From: Acidobacteriaceae bacterium
GTDB taxonomy: Bacteria; Acidobacteriota; Terriglobia; Terriglobales; Acidobacteriaceae
Direction: 5' to 3'
Length of the DNA stretch: 6,809 bases
NCBI GenBank assembly: GCA_003165855.1
Contig: PMXH01000222.1
Span: 2,820 to 9,628 of the forward strand
Every line of letters starts with the position of its first letter. The stretch's first letter is position 1. Below are positions 1-6,071 of this stretch, piece by piece. The translations under genes were made by a program, and so were the position numbers. The notes under the pieces were generated by a model. It was not told where the DNA came from. It was given only the letters and a program-made list of their open reading frames with translations, and made no database searches.

Positions 1-804
1 GGCGTGGAGGCCTATCGCTGCGACCACGGCCATGCGCGCTCGAACGGAACACAGGCGGCGAGCGGCGACATTCTCTTTGCCAGCAGGCGCGGGCTGGGTA
101 GGTTCACTTCTCCTTTGGCTCACGAGGTAACGGTGAATGTTCCTGAAGGCGACTACGAGGGCGGCATCGCGGAGATAGAGATGAAGATGAAGACGAGTGC
201 GCTGATTCTTTCTTCTCGATCGGCCTCGTCTCGATCGCCTCAGGCAGCAGCCAAGAACACGACGGAGCAAACCTATGCGCTCAGGTTATGGACGCCGGGC
301 ACGCGCACGCTGACGACGGTGGCTGCGGAGCAAAGCGAAAATCTTGTCGAGCCGGTGCTGGTTACGCCGCGTCCCGTGGCGAACCGCTTTCCGACCGCGC
401 TGCACGCTTGGAAGACGACAAACCTGTTGGCGCTGAACAGCTACATCTCGCGCGATGGCGACACTTCGAGCGGGACGGTGGCCGTAGTGCGCGTCTCAAC
501 CCTGGATGCGAGCGGCAAGGTGAAAGTTTTGGGGACGGCTCCGGTGGAGAAAGACGGCTCGTTCTTTGTTCAAGCGCCGGGCGACAGTCCGCTGAAGTTC
601 GAACTGCTGAACGCTCAAGGGAATGTTGTGCGCAAGGAAAACGGGTGGATGTGGGCGCGCAGCGGCGAGCAGCGCATCTGCGTAGGTTGCCACGCTGGGC
701 CCGAACGCGCGCCGGACAACGCGGTGCCCGCGGTGCTGCTGCGCACGACTACTCCGGTGGACCTGACCGGCGCGCCGACCGAAGCGGCTAAAGGAGCGAA
801 CTAA
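1..804 (+). CDS. HzsA-related c-type cytochrome, C-terminal part (5' end outside window)
   Basis: The reading frame is open from the first base, so the gene starts upstream; the GTG at position 4 is probably internal. The visible 267 codons end in TAA. Near the end (bases 679-693) is a c-type haem attachment motif, CVGCH, in the context GEQRICVGCHAGPERAPDN. This GE-R-CVGCH-(D/E)-x-APxN arrangement, preceded by a beta-rich segment and a PRPxxxRFP stretch, resembles the C-terminal region of proteins annotated as hydrazine synthase alpha subunit-like (HzsA-related) in Acidobacteriota and Planctomycetota. That is recognition from memory, not a search. Those relatives usually have an N-terminal propeller, which would lie upstream here. 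No hydrazine chemistry is implied: the beta and gamma subunits are absent from the window. Covalent haem implies export and Ccm maturation. The next gene starts 1 bp after the stop, so they are co-transcribed. A Ser/Arg-rich stretch around bases 205-240 looks like a linker. The haem site is certain, the family name moderate. Confidence 0.62.
   Translation, partial: GVEAYRCDHGHARSNGTQAASGDILFASRRGLGRFTSPLAHEVTVNVPEGDYEGGIAEIEMKMKTSALILSSRSASSRSPQAAAKNTTEQTYALRLWTPGTRTLTTVAAEQSENLVEPVLVTPRPVANRFPTALHAWKTTNLLALNSYISRDGDTSSGTVAVVRVSTLDASGKVKVLGTAPVEKDGSFFVQAPGDSPLKFELLNAQGNVVRKENGWMWARSGEQRICVGCHAGPERAPDNAVPAVLLRTTTPVDLTGAPTEAAKGAN
791..796 (+). promoter_or_regulatory. Ribosome binding site for the CRTAC1 gene
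   Basis: The sequence AAGGAG lies inside the last codons of the preceding gene, 9 nt upstream of the ATG at 806. It supports that start and shows that the two genes are translated from one message. Confidence 0.7.
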
Positions 805-805
805 G

Positions 806-2509
806 ATGCTAGCCCTGCTGCTTGCACTAACGATGATGGCGCCCGCGCAAACGAAAGGCGCGCAACCCGCACCGCAGGCTCCGCTGCCCGCGCAGGCCGA
901 AGCCGCGCCAGTCGTGCCAAAGCCGGTATCCGCCCCGGCGGCGAAGTCAGCCCCAATTCGCTTTGAGGACGCCACCGAGGCCTCAGGGATTCACTTCACT
1001 CACAGCATGGGCTCGCAAGCTCTCGGCTCGCTGCTGGAGGCGACGGGCGGCGGATGCGTTTGGTTCGATTACAACAATGACGGCTTGCTCGACCTGTATG
1101 TGGTGAGCGGGAAGCCACTCGAAGACGGCATGCACCCGCATCCGCTGAAGGTGAAGCCGGACTCGCCGCCGCACAATCATCTCTACCGCAACAACGGCGA
1201 TGGTACCTTCACCGATGTGACGCAGGAAGCCGGGGTCGCGCCGGACATGTATTCGTTTGCGGTGACCGCGGCGGACTTCGATAACGACGGTTTCGTGGAC
1301 TTGCTGGTGACGGGCTACGGCAAGGTGGTGCTCTATCACAACAACGGCAATGGAATCTTTACCGACGTGACGGCCAAGGCCGGCATCAAGGTAGACCGTT
1401 GGTCGATCAGTTCGGCATGGCTGGACTATGACAAAGACGGCTGCGTCGATTTGTTCATCGGGCGGTATGTGAAGTTCGATCCCACCTACCACAATTATTA
1501 CGCCGCGGATAACTATCCGGGGCCGCTGGACTATGAAGGCGACACCAATGTTCTCTACCACAACAACTGCGATGGAACTTTTACCGATGTAAGCGACAAG
1601 AGCGGAATCGGCGCTTCTATTGGTCGAACCATGGGCGTGGCCACGGGAGACTTTGACGGAGATGGCTGGCCGGACATTTACGTTTCGAACGACAAGACCC
1701 AGAACTTCCTCTTTCATAACAATCACAACGGAACCTTCACGGAAGTTGCGATAGACGAGGATGTTGCCTACGGCCAGAACGGTGAGGCGACTTCTTCCAT
1801 GGGTCCGGTGTTCGCCGATGTGGACGGCGACGGAAAACTCGACCTGTGGGTCACCGATTCGAAATACCACCGGCTGATGCACAACACTGGCAAGGGGCGA
1901 TTTGAGGACGTGTCGGCTGCGTCCGGGCTGGCGCAGGCAGAGGCGCAATACACCAGCTGGGGCACGGGCGTTTATGACTTCGACAACGACGGCTGGCTGG
2001 ACATCCTGTCGTTTCACGGTGGACTCATCAACATGGTTCCGCAGGAGCAATCGCTGTTTCGCAACCTTGGCGGTGGCGTATTCGAGGACGTCTCGCGGCA
2101 GGGCGGCGCGGTTCTCGACGTGAAGACCGTGGCGCGCGGAGGCTGCTTTGGCGACTACGACAACGATGGCAAGATCGACGCCTACATGGTGAATCTGAAT
2201 GCGCCAGGCACGCTGCTGCACAACGTCACCCAAACTTCGAACCACTGGATCACGATCAAACTGAAGGGCACGAAGAGCAATCGCGACGGGCTGGGCGCAC
2301 ATCTGGAATTGACCGCCGGTGGGCGCACGCAGGTGGCCGAGCGTTCCGCGGGCTCAGGGTATCTTTCGCAGGATGATGACCGAATCCATTTTGGCCTGGG
2401 AGCGGCAACGAAGGTGGAGAAGCTCTTCCTTCGCTGGCCGAGCGGCAAGGAACAGACGATTGAGAATCCAAGAATTGACGGGATACTGAAGGTGGAGGAA
2501 CCAAGGTGA
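806..2509 (+). CDS. CRTAC1 family protein: FG-GAP/VCBS repeats with C-terminal ASPIC/UnbV domain
   Basis: This 567-residue protein is probably exported. It starts with a short hydrophobic stretch (residues 1-14) that lacks basic residues and is followed by an Ala/Pro-rich linker to about residue 50, so the signal peptide call is moderate. Seven Asp-rich, calcium-type loops of the D-x-(D/N)-x-D-G form begin near residues 88, 157, 207, 282, 338, 391 and 450 (for example DFDNDG, DFDGDG). They alternate with LYHNNGDGTFTDVT-like strands, the pattern of FG-GAP/VCBS repeats, and seven units suggest a closed seven-blade propeller. Residues from about 495 (GLGAHLEL, then AERSAGSGYLSQDD, FGLGAATKVEKLFLRWPSG) match the ASPIC/UnbV domain that normally ends CRTAC1-type proteins. 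The biochemical role of the bacterial family is not established; calcium-dependent binding or scaffolding outside the cell is inferred. The gene lies between two haem protein genes and its stop overlaps the next start. The architecture is complete, with no sign of a frameshift. Confidence 0.93.
   Translation: MLALLLALTMMAPAQTKGAQPAPQAPLPAQAEAAPVVPKPVSAPAAKSAPIRFEDATEASGIHFTHSMGSQALGSLLEATGGGCVWFDYNNDGLLDLYVVSGKPLEDGMHPHPLKVKPDSPPHNHLYRNNGDGTFTDVTQEAGVAPDMYSFAVTAADFDNDGFVDLLVTGYGKVVLYHNNGNGIFTDVTAKAGIKVDRWSISSAWLDYDKDGCVDLFIGRYVKFDPTYHNYYAADNYPGPLDYEGDTNVLYHNNCDGTFTDVSDKSGIGASIGRTMGVATGDFDGDGWPDIYVSNDKTQNFLFHNNHNGTFTEVAIDEDVAYGQNGEATSSMGPVFADVDGDGKLDLWVTDSKYHRLMHNTGKGRFEDVSAASGLAQAEAQYTSWGTGVYDFDNDGWLDILSFHGGLINMVPQEQSLFRNLGGGVFEDVSRQGGAVLDVKTVARGGCFGDYDNDGKIDAYMVNLNAPGTLLHNVTQTSNHWITIKLKGTKSNRDGLGAHLELTAGGRTQVAERSAGSGYLSQDDDRIHFGLGAATKVEKLFLRWPSGKEQTIENPRIDGILKVEEPR
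2494..2498 (+). promoter_or_regulatory. Ribosome binding site that fixes a GTG start
   Basis: GGAGG lies 7 nt upstream of the GTG at 2506. This favours the GTG over the in-frame ATG codons about 60 bp downstream, which would remove the basic N-terminus (MRR) of the signal peptide. Confidence 0.75.
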
Positions 2510-4419
2510 GGCGGGGACCGGAGCTAGGAATACGCATAGCACTGGCGCTGGGCGCAGCGGTGGCGATGATGCTGCTTTGCGCGACTCTGCCGCACGCACA
2601 GGCCGGCGCTCCGGCCGATGACCATCAGTATCTATCGCCGTCGGAGATGACGTTCTCCCCGGATGGGCGACTGCTTTACGTGGTGTGCGAGCGCAGCGAT
2701 CAACTGCTGGTGTTGAATGCGAAGGACGGCTCGATCCTGCAACGGATTCGCGTAGGCCACATTCCCCGCACGGTTGCAGTTTCTCCGGATGGGCGGCAAG
2801 TCTTCGTCACGAACTCGTGGGATGACACGGTGTCCGTGATTGACGCAGCGACGGTCGACGCCTCGCCAAATCGATCCACAACCCCGGGAGCAACGCGCAC
2901 CATCATGACAGGCGCTGAGCCGTATGGAGTGGTGGTGGACCGTGCGGGAAAGACGCTCTATGTCGCAAACCGCGTCAGCAACGACGTTTCGGTGATCGAC
3001 ATCGCGACCGGAGTGGAGCGCAAGCGGCTGATGGCAGGACACGGCGCGAGCTACCTGGCGATCTCGGCGGACGGAAGCCGCGTGTATTGCACGCACGTGT
3101 ATCCGCGAATCGGCGCACAACGCACGGTGCCGCAGTCGGAAATCACGGTGATCGACACGGCGCGCGAAGGGGTGGTGGAGCGCATACCGCTCGAGGGCGT
3201 GGCCGGCATGTTCCACGTAGCACTCTCGTCCGATGGGCGGATGGGCGTGGTCGCACAGATGCGTCCCAAGAACCTGGTACCGCTGGCTCACGTGGAGCAC
3301 GGCTGGGCCTTTGGGCATTCGCTCACGGTCTTTGGCGCGGATGCGGGCGGCATGATCGAAGTGCCTCTCGACGAACTGGAGCACTACTACTCCCTGCAGT
3401 ACGGCGTTGCGATTACGCCGGATAAATCGCGAATCTTCGTAACGGCTTCCGGGTCGGATGTTGTCACCGTGATCGATACGAAACGCCTTCTGGCCTTCGC
3501 CCGCGGCCGGCGGAAGCCGTTCGTAAACGATCTATCGGCCTCGGCGAATTACGTGCTGGCGCGCATTGCGGTGGGAAAGAATCCGCGCGGCGTGGCCATG
3601 AGCCCGGACGGCAAGCGGCTCTATGTGGCCAACCGCATGGATGACTCGCTGAGCGTGATCGACACGGTGAGCAACAAATCAGTGCGGACGATCGACCTGG
3701 GCGGACCGAAGAACATCACCGAGATGCGGCGCGGGGAGCAGCTCTTCACCACATCGCGCTATGCATTTCAGGGTCAGTTCAGTTGCGCGAACTGCCATAT
3801 CGATTCCACCTTTGACGGGTTGACGTGGGACCTGGAGCCGGATGGCTTTGGCAAAGATATTGTGGACAACCGCTTGATCGAGGACCTTTCCGGCACCGAG
3901 CCTTTCAAGTGGAACGGCGGGAATCCGAGTATGGCGCAGGAGTGTGGGCCGCGGACAGAGATGTATTTTTACCGCTCACAGAGTTACGCGCCAGACGACC
4001 TTACCGACCTAGTGGACTACATCTACAGCCTGCCCACCCGGCCGAATCGTTTCCGGCTGCCGGATGGGCAACTTACCCCGGCCCAGGAGCGGGGCAAGGC
4101 CATCTTCTACCGCAAGCTGAGCAAATTCGGCAAGGCGATTCCGGAGACGAACCAATGCGCCTATTGCCACAGCGGACCGAAGCACACCAGCCAGAAGTCG
4201 TTTGATGTGGGTACAGGCAAGTGGACGGATCGCTCACCGATCTTTGATACTCCGCAACTCGTGAACATTGCGATGACAGCGCCGTATTTGCATGACGAAT
4301 CGGCGCGCTCTCTGGAAGAGATCTGGACCGTCTTCAATCCCCGCGATCAGCACGGGGCAACCAACGATCTAACCAAGGACGAACTGAACGACCTGATCGA
4401 GTATCTGAAAACGCTATGA
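2506..4419 (+). CDS. Exported YVTN beta-propeller / di-haem cytochrome c (MauG/CcpA-like) fusion
   Basis: This is a 637-residue two-part protein. Residues 1-33 form a signal peptide: basic MRR start, hydrophobic core, and a likely cleavage after AQA. Seven YVTN-type blades follow (about residues 48-400), each of the form VAxSPDGxxLYVAN...SVIDxxTG; clear examples begin near residues 89, 141, 183, 238, 301 and 363. From about residue 405 the protein becomes a cytochrome domain with two haem c sites, CANCH (427-431) and CAYCH (551-555). Near the end, FDTPQLVNIAMTAPYLHD (580-597) is the conserved segment of the di-haem cytochrome c peroxidase/MauG superfamily, and ARSLEEIWTVF follows as in that family. 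Family members reduce peroxide or oxidise protein or small-molecule substrates in the periplasm; which applies here is unknown. Fusion of a YVTN propeller to such a domain is a recurring arrangement in environmental bacteria. The GTG start overlaps the previous stop (GTGA), and its own stop overlaps the next ATG (ATGA), so expression is probably translationally coupled. Confidence 0.9.
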   Translation: MRRGPELGIRIALALGAAVAMMLLCATLPHAQAGAPADDHQYLSPSEMTFSPDGRLLYVVCERSDQLLVLNAKDGSILQRIRVGHIPRTVAVSPDGRQVFVTNSWDDTVSVIDAATVDASPNRSTTPGATRTIMTGAEPYGVVVDRAGKTLYVANRVSNDVSVIDIATGVERKRLMAGHGASYLAISADGSRVYCTHVYPRIGAQRTVPQSEITVIDTAREGVVERIPLEGVAGMFHVALSSDGRMGVVAQMRPKNLVPLAHVEHGWAFGHSLTVFGADAGGMIEVPLDELEHYYSLQYGVAITPDKSRIFVTASGSDVVTVIDTKRLLAFARGRRKPFVNDLSASANYVLARIAVGKNPRGVAMSPDGKRLYVANRMDDSLSVIDTVSNKSVRTIDLGGPKNITEMRRGEQLFTTSRYAFQGQFSCANCHIDSTFDGLTWDLEPDGFGKDIVDNRLIEDLSGTEPFKWNGGNPSMAQECGPRTEMYFYRSQSYAPDDLTDLVDYIYSLPTRPNRFRLPDGQLTPAQERGKAIFYRKLSKFGKAIPETNQCAYCHSGPKHTSQKSFDVGTGKWTDRSPIFDTPQLVNIAMTAPYLHDESARSLEEIWTVFNPRDQHGATNDLTKDELNDLIEYLKTL

Positions 4420-5528
4420 AAGCACGCATTTTGACCGCACTTCTTTTCGCGACTCTGCCCCTGGCTGGCGCAGTGAAGTCCGCAGCCGTCAAGCCTGCCA
4501 CCGCAAGGAATCATGCGGAGACACTAGCCGCGTCGATGCCGCGCTTTCGCTGGGAAAACTTTACGACCGCGAATGGGCTGCCTGACAACCACGTCTTCGC
4601 CGTGCTGGTGGATGGCGACCGCGTGTGGGCAGGCACGGAAAACGGACTGGCATTGTTCGAAGGCGGCGGCTGGAAGGTTTTCACTCCGAAGGACGGTCTG
4701 GCGCACCGGGCGGTGCTTTCGCTGGCCGTCGATAAGAACACGGGCGATTTATGGGTGGGCACGATGGGTGGTTTGAGCCATATATCCGCGGGGCGGATCG
4801 ACACTTATACCCAGCTCAATTCCGGCCTGTCGAACGACGTGGTGTATGGCGTTGGAGTGCAGGGCGACTTCGTGTGGACCGCAACGGCAGCCGGGGCAAG
4901 CCGACTGAATACGCGCACGGGCGAGTGGTCGCTCTACAACGAACGCAACACGCCGATGGCGGAGATCTGGACCTACGCGGTAAGCACCGGTGCCGACAAG
5001 GTGTACTACGCCGTATGGGGCAGCGGAGTGCTGGAATACACCATCGCGACCGGGCGCTGGAAAGACTACACCGATCCCGATGGCGAGAACGAGTTAGTGC
5101 TGTTCAAAGACCAGGGATTGATTCACAAGATCACCACCTCAGTGAGCTATGTGGATAACACGCTCTGGGCTGCGACTTACTTCGGAGACAGTCACTACGA
5201 CGGGCGAAGCTGGCATAACTTTCTGACCAAAGACAGCGGGCTGCCCTCGAACTTCACCAACCAGGTGAAAGGTCTGGATGCCTCACGCGCCTGGTTCTGC
5301 ACAGACAAGGGACTGGCCTACTACGACGGCGTGAATTGGGCCGTATACCGGCCGGCATTGGACACGGGCAAGCCGGAAATGTATATCCGCGACGCCAGCG
5401 GAAAGATCACGCCGGTTGCGGTGCAGACGGCTCCGGCACACAACTACGTGCTTGGTATCGACGTTCAAGGCGATGACGTGTGGGTCGCCACAGCCAAGGG
5501 ATTGAGTCACGGAATTCGACAGAAATAA
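4416..5528 (+). CDS. Exported seven-blade propeller protein with Reg_prop-like repeats
   Basis: This is a 370-residue protein. Residues 1-19 (MKARILTALLFATLPLAGA) are a clear signal peptide. The rest is a series of about seven blades with the strand signature (V/L)W(A/V)(G/A)T: residues 70-74 VWAGT, 112-116 LWVGT, 153-157 VWTAT, 196-200 VYYAV (degenerate), 250-254 LWAAT, 292-296 AWFCT and 355-359 VWVAT. Several are preceded by an F-T-x-x-(D/N)GL(P/S/A)xxxV turn, the hallmark of the two-component regulator propeller (Reg_prop) repeat. In hybrid histidine kinases such propellers form the periplasmic sensor half. Here no transmembrane helix, kinase or output domain follows and the protein ends just after the last blade, so it is a stand-alone secreted propeller that may bind a ligand or partner protein. 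The start codon overlaps the previous stop (ATGA) and has no strong ribosome binding site, which suggests translational coupling to the cytochrome gene. There is no haem motif. Confidence 0.85.
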   Translation: MKARILTALLFATLPLAGAVKSAAVKPATARNHAETLAASMPRFRWENFTTANGLPDNHVFAVLVDGDRVWAGTENGLALFEGGGWKVFTPKDGLAHRAVLSLAVDKNTGDLWVGTMGGLSHISAGRIDTYTQLNSGLSNDVVYGVGVQGDFVWTATAAGASRLNTRTGEWSLYNERNTPMAEIWTYAVSTGADKVYYAVWGSGVLEYTIATGRWKDYTDPDGENELVLFKDQGLIHKITTSVSYVDNTLWAATYFGDSHYDGRSWHNFLTKDSGLPSNFTNQVKGLDASRAWFCTDKGLAYYDGVNWAVYRPALDTGKPEMYIRDASGKITPVAVQTAPAHNYVLGIDVQGDDVWVATAKGLSHGIRQK

Positions 5529-5533
5529 TTCAT

Positions 5534-5541
5534 GGAAGAGG
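5534..5541 (+). promoter_or_regulatory. Ribosome binding site that fixes the RidA-like start
   Basis: GGAAGAGG lies 5 nt upstream of the ATG at 5547. It sits inside the reading frame that would begin at the upstream ATG (5532), and that ATG has no comparable site before it. The start is therefore taken as 5547. Confidence 0.75.
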
Positions 5542-5546
5542 TTCTT

Positions 5547-6041
5547 ATGAACTTACAGGAATTAATCCAGGAAGCGTCCACCTCGATCGCGCCGATTGAG
5601 AAACGTGCGATCACCAACCTTAACGTGTTGAACGAGGCCTATGACTACGCGAGGCCCAGCACCTTTTCCCGAGGCATGCGCATCGACCTTGGCAACATCG
5701 TGATTCTACTGATCTCGGGCACCGCGAGCATCGATGAAAATGGCGTGAGCGTCCACCTGGGCGACTTCCGCGCCCAGTGCCAGCGGACCTTTCAGAACAT
5801 CACTGGGTTGCTCGAAGCCGAGGGGGCAACCTGGCACGACATTGTGCGGACAAGTTGCTACCTCCGGGATATTGAACGGGATTATGCCGAATTCAACGAA
5901 GAGCGGACAGCGTTCTACCGGGCGCAAGAACTGGATCCGGTGCCGGCATCGACCGGCATCCAGGCCATCCTGTGCCGCCCCGAGCTATTGATCGAGATCG
6001 AAGCGATCGCCATGTTCAAGAAGCATGTTCAAGAAGCTTGA
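5547..6041 (+). CDS. RidA/YjgF/UK114 family protein lacking the archetypal catalytic arginine
   Basis: A 164-residue protein without a signal peptide, thus probably cytoplasmic, unlike its neighbours. RidA-fold landmarks are ISGTASID (57-63), the amphipathic stretch with QNITGLLEAEGATWHDIVRTSCYL, and the C-terminal strand IEIEAIA (149-155). Archetypal RidA deaminates reactive 2-aminoacrylate and other enamine/imine intermediates through an arginine (Arg105 in E. coli, within PARSCV). An ungapped comparison from memory puts PAS (133-135) there, so the arginine is replaced by Ser135, whereas the conserved Glu (E. coli Glu120) is kept as Glu150. It is thus a Rid-family member of a subgroup not expected to have classical imine deaminase activity. 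It is about 35 residues longer than typical RidA (around 128), mostly at the N-terminus. An in-frame ATG at 5532 would add five residues, but the ribosome binding site favours 5547. The extreme C-terminus (HVQEA) arises from a 13-bp tandem duplication. It sits 18 bp after the propeller gene and 30 bp before the binding-protein gene, hence in the same operon. Confidence 0.88.
   Translation: MNLQELIQEASTSIAPIEKRAITNLNVLNEAYDYARPSTFSRGMRIDLGNIVILLISGTASIDENGVSVHLGDFRAQCQRTFQNITGLLEAEGATWHDIVRTSCYLRDIERDYAEFNEERTAFYRAQELDPVPASTGIQAILCRPELLIEIEAIAMFKKHVQEA
6011..6036 (+). repeat. Perfect 13-bp tandem duplication at the 3' end of the RidA-like gene
   Basis: The unit CATGTTCAAGAAG occurs twice back to back (6011-6023 and 6024-6036), and both copies are followed by C. 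Because 13 is not a multiple of three, the second copy is read in another frame: the first copy gives MFKK, the second HVQEA and the TGA stop at 6039. With one copy the frame would read MFKKLDQ and stop at TAG 6046-6048. Confidence 0.9.
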
Positions 6042-6071
6042 TCAGTAGAACTGCACGGCAGAGAGGGTTGA
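6042..6071 (+). other. 30-bp intergenic gap with ribosome binding site
   Basis: This is the largest gap in the window. It holds GAGAGG (6061-6066), 5 nt before the ATG at 6072, and the relic TAG stop of the previous gene's presumed original frame (6046-6048). Only short palindromes (AAGCTT, TGATCA) lie at its edge; there is no GC-rich hairpin with a T run, so no terminator is seen and transcription probably reads through. Confidence 0.6.

Noticed and set aside
215..237. Direct repeat CTCGATCG at 215-222 and 230-237
   Set aside because: It encodes a Ser/Arg-rich linker and is only 8 bp long; codon repetition explains it.
983..2302. Long antisense open frame (439 codons) opposite the CRTAC1 gene
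   Set aside because: It is the complement of a GC-rich, repeat-rich real gene: its Val/Ile-rich runs mirror the Asp/Asn loops of the sense protein. It shows no recognisable domain or ribosome binding site.
2632..3384. Antisense open frame (250 codons) opposite the YVTN propeller
   Set aside because: His/Arg-rich composition without any domain pattern; explained by codon bias of the sense gene.
5532..5546. Upstream ATG as start of the RidA-like protein
   Set aside because: It is in frame, but it overlaps the strong ribosome binding site that serves the ATG at 5547 and has no good site of its own.
6030..6048. Short palindromes after the RidA-like gene as a terminator
   Set aside because: AAGCTT and TGATCA are six-base palindromes without a longer stem or a T run, and the next gene starts 30 bp later in the same direction.
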